Made by a program: the position numbers and the translations under genes. From the NCBI RefSeq assembly GCF_003573695.1, contig NC_039359.1, positions 118,613,849-118,677,848 of the forward strand: a DNA stretch of 64,000 nt, read 5' to 3'. This DNA comes from Papaver somniferum (Eukaryota; Streptophyta; Magnoliopsida; Ranunculales; Papaveraceae). This document shows positions 34,517 to 44,300 of the stretch, piece after piece (the first letter of the stretch is position 1; each line of letters starts with the position of its first letter). The notes under the pieces were generated by a model. It was not told where the DNA came from and did no database searches. It saw only the letters and a program-made list of their open reading frames with translations.

Positions 34517-35953
34517 ATTGGGGCTGTAGGGGCTGAGTTTTTGGGAGCTAAAATGCTATTTGTAGCCAAAAAATGGATAGGGGGACTCAAGGTATATGAA
34601 AAAGTCAAAAATATCCTTACCTAAATTTCACTATTCATTAAAAAAAATAAAATCCTAAATCTATAATCTTCTCCTTCTCCTCTCATTTACAAATCATGAT
34701 GATCATGATTTCATCGTAGTTTCATCATGATGACCATCATTAAAAAAACTAAATCTATTATCTTCTCACCATCCTTCTCTTCTCATTCATAAATTGTGAT
34801 AAAGATGATGGTCATACTTTCATCATGATGAGAACGATGATCATAAAGAAAACCCAAAACTATTATCTTGTCTTTCTCCTTCCGATTCATAGATCATAAT
34901 AAAGACGGATCATAGATCAAAACTAAGAAAACCCACCATTTATTTTTGCTTTTAGATGGTTAAAAATATTATTCTATGAACTTCGCGTAAAAATAAATAA
35001 ATTTTGAAGGTGTTTACGGCTGGGAGTTCTTAGATTCCCAGCCGAAAGTACATGTTTCGGCTTGGTTTTCGCAACCGAAATTAGTTTTCTGATTATTTTT
35101 GCTTTTAGAACCAGTTAAGGCTGGATTTTCCCAGCCGTGACTGGTTCTGGAAACCAAAAACATCAAAAAAATGATTTCGGCTGGGAGCTCTTTATTTCCC
35201 CGCTGTAAATAAAAAATACGGCTTGGAACACCATCGCTTCCCAACCATTTTTGCGTTTTACGGTTGGGTCGACAAATTATCCCAGCCGAATAAGTGTCGG
35301 TTGCGGCTGGGAAAACCTAGCCGTAACTTGTTTTGAAAACCAAAAAAAAATCGAAAAAACTTTCAATTGGGAAAACCAAGCCGAAACATGGACTCTCGGT
35401 TTGGTCGACAAACTATCCCAGCCGTAATCTTGATTCACGATTGGGAATCTAAGAACTCCCCGCCGTAAATACTTTCAGAAACTGTTTTTTTTTACCCAAA
35501 ATTCATCAAGTTGGATTTTTTTAACCATTTAAAACAAAAATAAATGGTGGGTTTTCTTAGTTTTTTCTTTCTATGATGATCATCATCATCTTTATCATGA
35601 TCTTTGAATGAGAAGGAGAAGAAAATAGCTTTGGGTTTTCTTCATTATCATCATCCTCATCATGATGAAATTATGCTCATCATGTTTTCACAATTTATGA
35701 ATGAGAAGAGAAGGATGGGGAGAAGATAATAGATTTAGTTTTTTTTTTCTTATGATCTTCATCATCATCATGATTTGTCAATAAAAAGAGAAAAAGAAGA
35801 TTATAGATTTAGGATTTTTTTTTTTTTTTATGAATAATGAAATTTAGGTAATGATAATAGACATTAGGAATATGATCTGATAAGGGATAACTTCATTTAC
35901 TATTTCGTGATTCTATAAAGCCCCAAATTTCCCACCCTTTTCATAGCCCCAAT
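34517..35953. mobile_element. Foldback (long inverted-repeat) DNA element
   Basis: ATTGGGGCT at the left is mirrored by AGCCCCAAT at 35945-35953. The arms remain inverted copies for about 450-500 bp: the left-arm word TAAATCTATAATCTTCTCC near 34654 is matched by the complement of GAAGATTATAGATTTAGG near 35792, and AAAACCCACCATTTATTTTTG near 34928 by its complement near 35533. The 400-bp loop (about 35010-35470) is itself full of CGGCTGGGA and TCCCAGCCG words. No transposase. Element B inserted into the left terminus, so the first bases of the element also appear at 25384-25388. Confidence 0.7.
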
Positions 35954-36365
35954 ATTCATTAAATATGCATTTTACCTGGTCTCCTCCACTAGACTTGCTC
36001 TTACCCTTTTATTTAGGAGAAAAATACGGTTTAGTCCAAAATTACATCCAAATATACAAGATAGTCCACACCCATTTAACTAGGTACAAATTAGTCTTTT
36101 TTATAGAAAGTACACTAATAACCCTTAGTTAGTCCAAATATTTTCAGTTTAGTCCACAATGACTTATGATAATGTCATCAATTTTAAATAATATAAATAT
36201 AATTTTAAAACGATTTATCTTTCGAACCGCTCATCCAAAATTCACAAACTTTATATATTCGGAAAACTCTTTTCGATAGCTACAAAAAGAGTACCCATAT
36301 GACTATATAATTTTCACTTTTTAAAAATTTTAATTTTCACTTCATCATTTGATGTATACAAAAAA

Positions 36366-36990
36366 GTGCACCTGCTACCTGCACGAAACTTTCAAAAGTT
36401 TATGCAGTCAGTTTTTCACATGTGCACCACTGTGTATACACCAACATGGATATGCTTCAGAAAAAAAAAAAAAACATGGACGAAATTGGTCATTCATATC
36501 CACTCTCAAACCTACTTTTTCATGGAAATTATCCTGGTGCACCAATATGTACCTCCCTGCAAAACATGCATGAAACTTATTCATAACCACACCGAAATTT
36601 ACTTTTTCATGGGAAATATAGTTGTGCATCAATATGTACACCCTTACAGAACATGCATAAAAACGATCATTCATGACCGCACCTAACCTTCTTTTTCATG
36701 GAAATTATATAGGCGTACGTATTTGTATACCTCTCCAATCATGCATAAAATTGATCATTCATAACCACACACAAACTTACTTTTTCATTGGACTTACATA
36801 GATGCACCCTACAAAACATTCATATATAAAATCGTCCATTCATACCCACACATCGACCTATATTTCATGGAAAATACACTGGTGTATATATATGTACACC
36901 CATACAAAACATGGAAAAACAACCATATTCGCCTACAAACTAATTTATTTCATTGGATTTAAACAGGTGCACTAGTATGTACATAGCTAC
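36366..36990 (+). repeat. Minisatellite of about 95-100 bp units
   Basis: Six or so diverged units carry TTTTTCATGGAAAT, then GTGCACCAATATGTACACCC, then ACAAAACATGCATAAAA and CATTCATAACCACAC. Unit starts are visible at about 36430, 36515, 36605, 36690, 36780 and 36870. ORFs over this stretch are products of the repeat and not genes. Confidence 0.75.
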
Positions 36991-37017
36991 CCATATTGTA
37001 CAAACATAATATATGAA

Positions 37018-37098
37018 AACTCAGATGGATTTGAACCATCAACCTCCACAGACCTTGTGATAGGCTTGGGCGCTCTACCATTTTGAGCTTGTGAGTCC
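37018..37098 (-). pseudogene. tRNA-like sequence
   Basis: On the minus strand, GGACTCA at the 5' end pairs with TGAGTTT at the 3' end (with G-U pairs). GCTC...GAGC forms a D-arm inside a usable A box (AGCTCAAAATGGTAGAGC). GATGG TTCAAAT CCATC forms a perfect T-arm stem and carries the B box. The anticodon arm cannot be folded cleanly and I cannot name the anticodon. It is either a decayed tRNA gene or the head of a SINE carried in the Mutator-like element. Confidence 0.5.
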
Positions 37099-37166
37099 CT
37101 AAATTAAATGCATAAAACGAAGAAAAAAAATGACGCCAAAGGTGCATCAGGGTATGATATAATCAA

Positions 37167-37340
37167 CACGTGTACAACTACGCACACATCAACAATCTAC
37201 ATTGTATAATTATGTACACATTAACAATTAACAGGTGTACAACTATATACACTTTAACAATCAACAGGTGTACAACTATGTACACATTATGAATTAACAT
37301 GTATATAAGTATATATATATTAAGAATCAACATGTGTATA
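37167..37340 (+). repeat. Tandem 33-bp repeat with GTGTACAACTATGTACAC
   Basis: About five units of roughly 30-36 bp pair an AACAATCAACAG-like spacer with GTGTACAACTATGTACAC or a variant. The core is an imperfect palindrome (GTGTAC...GTACAC), so every unit could form a small hairpin. The same family reappears at 38667-38762. Confidence 0.75.
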
Positions 37341-38245
37341 ACTTTGTGACCCAGGTTACTCTCACCAACAAGGCGGCAACCATTTGAATATCCACAAAAT
37401 AATATAAGCGAAAACACTATCGAGAATCTCCTTAATCAACTACGTGTCATTTTCTCACATGTGCACAACTTCGTACACCCTAGTTACGGATTAAAAAAAA
37501 GAAGATAAACTCACCTAGATCAATGATTTTCCATGTTGTTCGTTGCACATCTTGAGTAACTTATGAAACTTTCTCTTTACCAATGCCTAGTTGCAATAAT
37601 TGTCACCTAGATTAAAATCTTTAAATGATAAGCCGTTTAAGTAAATTGAACCAAAACCTTGTACAAAGAACTTGCGAACACCAAAAGTATTTTCAACACT
37701 ATAAGCAAGTTTAACTTACCTCCCGCTGAAACTGCATCCCGTGAGGATTGACTATGTCCCTCTTAAGAAACGTTCCAAGACTTTTAACCTCTCCATCGGA
37801 GGTGCTCGCCTGATTATTCATGAAGTGAAATGAGGAATAATTTAACATATGTGAAATTTCATATTATAAAACTAATGAATTAGCAGGTGTTCAATAGGAT
37901 AGAAACTCAAGAGTTAAATTTTGCAGAGAGTCACTTTTGTTGGGAAATAAAGGATCAACTAATATACACAAATCTACATATATACGAGTGGTCTACATGG
38001 CAAACAATGATTAGATTTATGAAAGAAAATCCACTTACAATATCAAATAAAAATGAGTAAATGACGAGTTTTGCATCTAGTATTTGTCAAGCAAGGGAGG
38101 AGGAGGATCTACGTTTATACCCATCATCTATATACTTGCTTGAAGTTAGCAACCTTTTTAATCTGTTGTTGATGTTAGAATACAGTTAGTTTAAAATTGA
38201 TGCTCAGTTAGCAACAGAACTTTGTGGTATCTTTGAATTGAATGC

Positions 38246-38318
38246 AAAAAACAAAAAAAAGGAAAAGATAAAGATAAAGAAACAAAAAAAAGGAAAAGAT
38301 AAAGATAAAGATAAAGAA
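38246..38318 (+). repeat. GATAAA microsatellite, duplicated block
   Basis: The purine block AAAAGGAAAAGATAAAGATAAAG occurs twice, 38254 onward and 38288 onward. The minus-strand Phe/Leu ORFs here are low-complexity shadows. Confidence 0.85.
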
Positions 38319-38666
38319 TAGAATAACCACAGTATGAAACCTATGAGATGGAGAGAAATAAGGTTGGAATGCATGTAATGAGTCTGAAATCCTATATATA
38401 CCCAACTGTAATGCATCTTACCACAAACTTTAATGCCTCTAATCATTAATTAATAATATTTGGTGTTGCACATCATATATATTCAGCTAAATTTAATGAT
38501 ACAAACAAGTACAATAGAGTTTACCTCCAAAAGATGCGGTGGAGCCTCTATTCATTTCCATGTACATTCCTAGAAAATCAATTCTTGCATAGGAGGTTGT
38601 CGCCTGTCGGCACATCCCTTCACCAAAATTCAAAAAAATGGAATCAGATGCCTTTCCTACATAATC

Positions 38667-38762
38667 AATAGGTGTACAATTATGTGCACATTAACGATCA
38701 AAAGGTGTACAATTATGTACACATTAACAATCAACACGTGTACAACTACGTACACATTAAGA
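38667..38762 (+). repeat. Second array of the GTGTAC...GTACAC repeat
   Basis: Three units (AATAGGTGTACAATTATG, AAAAGGTGTACAATTATG and AACACGTGTACAACTACG types) with GTACACATTAACAATCAA spacers. Same family as 37167-37340, about 1.4 kb away within the same element. Confidence 0.75.
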
Positions 38763-38799
38763 TCAGAATGGGAAGAGCACGTTAAACTATGCATCAAGA

Positions 38800-40788
38800 A
38801 GTCAAGAAGCTATACTAATTACATGCCCCATATTTTTAGACTATTTCTAAGCCGATTAAACTAAAATAAGATGAGAAATTATATTCACTAACGCTCTTGA
38901 AGTAATTAGATAAAGCTTCTGGTTTAAGAGAAATTGTTCTTTTATTTGTTAACTCGTAAAAAGGGTAGATTAAAAGGTGCTCTTTTTAATTAAAAGAAGT
39001 CACAGAGATATTCAAAATAAAGCTTACTTGTCCACTTGCATCCATTTCTCGACATCAATACTCCCCCTTTTTTTTTTGTCAAACCGGCCTCCGCCAAAGT
39101 CTCCATTTCTGTCTCTGTTGGTTCTCCTATATATATAATGCTGTGATTTTTAATTGCACCATACAAACAACTGTCCAAGCCCAATTCAATCACTGACGCC
39201 TAATTCTAAATCCAAAGTCTCTCTGAAGTTGGACGCAACACCAGCCTACTCAGTTCTTCCAAATCCTAACTCCACCGACTGCAACCATCATCCAACACCA
39301 TTTCAGACCAAACCAATTCATCACTTACGTCTCTGATTTCCATGACATTGACAGCACCTTCTCCCACCAGTTACAACCATTTCATCCAATTAACCTTGCA
39401 GTCTATTCAAACCAACGTACAGTCCATCTCCAAAATCTTCTTTCACTCAACTCAAATCAGGCAACACCTTTCACTGATTCTTCCTTGAAGTCTTCATTTT
39501 CATCTGATGTTGATGCATAAGCATAACCAAATCCCCAGACTCCATCGTAGTTTTTGTTAAACAACCACCAAACTTCAAGACTTCATAATCTAAATTCATC
39601 CCCATTGCTTGTATTGGATAGGATTCTTGTCCTTCTCTTGATACCAGCAAGACGACACCATAACCATCAACCACTACTCATACCATCACAAATGAACTAT
39701 GGTGGAGATTTGTCCACGTCGTCCACTAATTTCCTTAACCCAACATCACTTTTGAAATGTGCTTGAGTGGAAACAAAGCAATTTGTTTCACTTTATCAGT
39801 TTTTTTTTGTTCGTGAGTGGCGGTGCTTGCTTTCATGTGTTGGACTAAAGTCCAAAACTTCTTAACACCCAAATGATTTGTGCCTTTCAAACTTGTTCCC
39901 ACTTGGATAAGAATTTAAGGATGTTATACTTTCTGCACGGATGCCAATATCGCCAAGAAATAAAGAAGACCCATTTCATTTATCAAGTACTTTGACCTCA
40001 GTCGGAGGTGATATGTTGATCGGATGCCTGTGCTCCCAGTAATTTGGTTCAATTAACCAAATGTATTTGTAAGTTCTGGTTTAAGGTGTATAAACTACAT
40101 AAGCACAAAGATAAGAAAATTATTACAAATATAGAAACTAACAAATAAAAATTGAGAGATAAAAATGTAGTACATATTAAGTGTCCATCATGCTTTCCTT
40201 AACCTCTCAAATTGAGGAGTATTAATGGCAACTTTTAAAGCACCAGGCCAACAACTGTGCCAAGAGATTGATGTTCGTGCGACGCACTAAAGCTTTGTGA
40301 ATAATCACTAAAATATAAGTTTAACCAACAAAAATGAATGTATATAGCAATTAAGCAGAATCTGCAAACGACGGATTAATTCCTTCATTAACCTAGCCAA
40401 ATCAACAAAGTTTTATAATTACTCAGTCCAACATTTTTTTAGAGATTGTAAGGAAACTAAAATATTAAAATCAAGTATGTTGCACTAGATTTCTGACCAA
40501 CTCACCTATACAGTATATGTATTCTCAGTAAGTAGTTAATATCAGATTTGTAATCAACACAAAAAGATAGATCGAAATTCAATTAGGAACCCTAAAATTT
40601 TTTAAATATTTTTTAATAATTTTTGAGTCAAAATTATGACAATCATCCCAAGATTATAGATCGAACCATTGATTGTGAATCAGAAAATAAATCTGATATG
40701 AAATCAGAGCTTTGAGTTCTCAAAATCTCAACAAAAAAAAAGTTCAGAAATTTTTCAAAATCTCAAAATGATTATGAATTTACAATAC
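38800..40788. other. Interior of the Mutator-like element, no gene recognised
   Basis: Several Pro/Ser/Thr/His-rich plus-strand frames of 60-70 codons (39154-39336, 39554-39766) have no domain. A TATA-like TCCTATATATATAATG lies at 39125-39140 just upstream of them, so a short transcript is conceivable but unsupported. The remainder is AT-rich. Confidence 0.4.
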
Positions 40789-41135
40789 CTCCAATGGTTT
40801 CCGGTGGCTCCATCAATTAACTCCACCTTCTTCTTCAACAGATCTCGAGAGAGGAAGAGAGACAAATTTTCCGGAGACGAGAAGCAGAGAAATAAAGATG
40901 TATTTCGATTTGAGAATTGAAATAATGGAACTAAACTAGATCAGGAAACTAATATCGTTGGTGGGTAGTTTTGTCATCATAAAAGTTTATTTTGGACTAA
41001 ATCATTTGAAAAAGGATTAATCCGTTCATAATTTTATAAATTAGGATTATCTAGTACTAGGCTTAAGAGGATAAGACTAAAACGTCCAAAATCCAGTAAA
41101 TTTGGGATTAAATGTTAAGTTCTACTTTATTTAGG

Positions 41136-41383
41136 CGTTCAGAGGCACGGCACATGATTGTGAGCTTAAAAGGTACATACAACGGCGAGTATCTGAATCC
41201 GGTTTGACCCCGTTCCTCTCGTTTAGGTTGAACCAAGTACCTGCCTTGTCGCGAAAGGTTCCTCGCCTATACAATCTGTACATTTCTTCACTAACAATTC
41301 CCATTTCTCGCTCCCATTTCCCACCTCTAAAACCTTAAATTCCTATTCCTCTAGTTCTTTACTTGAAAACTGAGAGGTCTAAA
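41136..41383 (+). promoter_or_regulatory. Upstream region and 5' leader of RPN1
   Basis: Only about 250 bp separate the Mutator-like element from the start codon. The last 110 bp are CT-rich (TTCTTCACTAACAATTCCC, CTCGCTCCCATTTCCCACC) as in plant leaders. No strong TATA box is seen; ATACAATCTGTACA at about 41270 is the best AT-rich candidate. The element may therefore sit inside the promoter. Confidence 0.45.
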
Positions 41384-44300
41384 ATGACGACTGATCCAAA
41401 CCCTAAGAAAAGTAATGGTGAAAATTCAGAACAATCTACTCAGAAAGCACCATTAAAAGATTCTAACAAGAAAAAGGATGAGAAGAAAGATGAAGATTTG
41501 GTCTGTTTTAAACCCTAATTTTGTTTTCGTTTGTGTTAGAAACTTCTGAATCTGATTATAATGTTTGTTTTAAAATCACAGTCGGATGAGGATTTGGCTC
41601 TTAAGCAACAATTGGAGCTGTGTGTAGAGAGAGCTCAGGATGTTGAGCCTGGTGTTCAGAAGCTAGCCTTAGAAAGTATGAGGTAATTATACAGACTGTT
41701 ATCTGTAATTTGATTGTTTTCAAGTAATTTTACTTTGTGTAATTTAGTGAAACCTATGATTAGTGATTCAATGTGGTGTTGAAGTTCTTCCTTTCTTTAA
41801 TTTTGTTTCTTCTCTTCAATGACAATATAGGCCACATGATAATTTAAATTTCAGTTAATCTAATCAATGTCAGCTTCTGTTAACCATAACTAGAGGATGC
41901 TGTGTAATCTTTAGCAGTGTATTTTGGAACTCTAAATCAATTGGCGATTATACACTCCAATATTACATAAAAATTGATATTTCATCTTCAGTTTAGTTAG
42001 CTTGAAGTTTGTAAAACTAGTGGTTAATGTTTGTATCGACGGGCGGGTATTGGGTTTGAACAGAATAGTTGAATAAGGTCCCATTCTTTTTAAGGAGTTT
42101 TTCCTAAGGGCAATGCATAATCATTTTGGTTGCATATGGATACTCTGGTATTCTGCCTCATATATGCTGTGTTAGATCTGTTATATTTCTTGCCTCATTC
42201 CATGCGATGACATTGATTTAATGTTTTTAACTTATGATTCCTGGATTATGGTATGGGCCACAGTGCCAAGCCGGCTTGGCTCAGGCAATATTACTATTTA
42301 GTGTATGTTCTAGTTGTGTCATATTGTCTCAGTGCTAATCAGCATTCTGATTTAATATCCCAATTAGCATTCTATTGCGAGGTCTAAATGGATTTAATGC
42401 TTAGCCATATCGCATACTCTCATTCCGACATTATGGTGATTCAACTGCATCTTATTAACTATTCGTGTTCATTCGGCTACTTTTGCACTTTTAAAAAAAT
42501 GACTGGATATTAGATGATCATTTGTTCTGCTAAAAAGATGTTGAATACTGATTCCACATTTGACTTGGCATTTAACTGTCATGTCCAGTTGTCCAATTTG
42601 AAACTCAGTTGTTCTTTCTCTTTTGTCCTGTAGGCAGGAAATACGCACCTCGACTAGCTCAATGACTTCTGTTCCAAAACCACTTAAGTTTCTCCGCCCA
42701 CACTATGGAACTTTAAAGACTTACATTGAAACAATGGAAGATTCAGAGCTGAAGGTGCAATTTGCTCAATTATACTTTTAGGTTTACTTATCTGGATTAT
42801 TTGTCAACTTATCTGTTTCACTTATTCTTTTAAACTGCAGAAATACCTAGCCGACATACTTTCGGTTTTGGCATTAACTATGTCTGTTGAAGGAGAACGG
42901 GTAGGTGAAAGCATCACTCTTTGCTCTTTGTTTCTTCAGTCACAATTTGAACTACAATTAAGAGCAAGTCTTATGGTGGAATCCATCCATCTTCCATCTT
43001 CCACGCCACCTCAGCACTTGGAACTGTGGATGGAAGCGCAAGTGTAATGGTGGAATAGTAGAAACGCTATTCTTAATGGAGCTAAAAAAACGCAATTAAG
43101 AATGGAGATAAAAAAACGCTATTAAGAATGGAGCTTTTTTCTCAGCCGTTAGATTTCAACAACTCATTTTAAATCTACGGATAAAAAAAACGCAATTCTT
43201 AATGGCGTTTTTTAGCGCTATTCTTATTAGCGTTTAGCGCTATTCTTATTGGCGTTCAGATGGATTCCACGAACCCTTCCACGAAATCGTGGAACCTTGC
43301 TTGGATTTTCTGTGGAAGACCCCAACTTGGAAGCCACTAGACTTGACATTCCATGGTTTTTCCACACTTGGAATAGTTTGGATTCCACCATAAGACTTGC
43401 TCTAAGGGAGAACCTTGAATTGTAATTATGACATTAGATGAAGTTTTCTTTATAATCTGGCATAGTTTTCTATAAAAATACTTGATTACACAGCTCATTT
43501 AGCATTACTAATTGCATCAAATATATGTTGTCTAGGCTGGGTATTGAAAGTTATCTTTACAGAAGCCTGCAGCATTTTTTGTATGATAAGATAGATCGTG
43601 GTTTTTATTTGTTATTGGGTATGCTATTATATTCCTTTGTTCTTACTTTTTTTCTCTTTTATGTAGGAGAGCCTCAAATACAGGTTATTGGGTTCAGAAG
43701 GAGATATTGGTTCATGGGGGCATGAATATGTTAGGTAGTTATTTCGGCTCCTTAGAGAGCTTGTTTAACTGGGTATTGAACATTTGTTGGTTGCGATATC
43801 TATAGTAGTTTTTACCAGGGTTGGGTATAAGAATGAAGTGAGTTTGTCAAGGCTTTTAGGGTCTGATCTTCTTAAGCACATGATACGGTTAATCTGGACT
43901 ACATATCTAAATGGCTTAAAAGAACAATTTAGGTACCTTCAACGTCTGTTGACTGCGGGTTCTAAACACTAAATCTGATTATTTTTTCCATATTAGATAT
44001 ACTGTTCAGTCAGGTCATAGATGATTCAGACCATATTTGATGTGATCCATCTGGTGACCAGTCAATATTTTGTCTTCTTAGCCCCACTAATGCATCTTCT
44101 ATCTTAAAATTCTTCAGCTCATCTTTTAATGACTAATGTATTTTTTTATTTAAACCAGGAACCTGGCTGGAGAAATCTCACAAGAGTACGCAGAGAAACA
44201 GGTCAGGCATCTGTGTTGTGACTGTTGTGCAGTAATTTAATAAGATCCAGCTTAGTTGGATAATTCATTTAAGGGGTAGAAGTCTTACATTGCCAATTTT

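Larger units (their letters stand above)
37515..40813 (-). pseudogene. Possible captured multi-exon gene fragment in the Mutator-like element
   Basis: Four minus-strand blocks look like exons with consensus splice sites. (a) 40789-40813, ATG then EPPETIG, ending GGAG/GTATTG. (b) 38525-38617, after GGTGAAG, joining (a) in phase and reading MCRQATTSYARIDFLGMYM, ending GGAG/GTAAAC. (c) 37720-37809, after AATCAG, reading STSDGEVKSLGTFLKRDIV through QFQRE, ending GAG/GTAAGTT. (d) 37515-37586, after AACTAG, joining (c) in phase and reading ALVKRKFHKLLKMCNEQHG to a stop. The b-c junction is out of phase, so an exon is missing or the copy is broken. A purine/pyrimidine-rich leader precedes the ATG (40814-40930). 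I do not recognise the protein. Gene fragments carried by Mutator-like elements (Pack-MULEs) are known in plants. Confidence 0.35.
36018..41125. mobile_element. Non-autonomous Mutator-like element, 5.1 kb
   Basis: Flanked by the 10-bp direct repeat TTTATTTAGG at 36008-36017 and 41126-41135, a length typical of Mutator-like target duplications. The outer about 150 bp on each side are diverged inverted copies with repeated TTTA(G/A)TCC words (left GGTTTAGTCCAAAATTAC; right complement CATTTAATCCCAAATTTAC; further in, GTTTAGTCCACAATGACTTA against ATTTAGTCCAAAATAAACTT). No transposase frame. The interior holds two minisatellite families, a tRNA-like sequence and a possible captured gene fragment (separate entries). 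Superfamily assignment rests on duplication length and long terminal inverted repeats. Confidence 0.55.

Noticed and set aside
38204..38446. Minus-strand Phe/Leu-rich ORFs that could pass for membrane proteins
   Set aside because: They are translations of the GATAAA purine microsatellite.
36366..38762. Possible CRISPR-like array because of regularly spaced palindromic repeats
   Set aside because: Spacers are themselves repeated, units are diverged, and the host is a plant; these are minisatellites.
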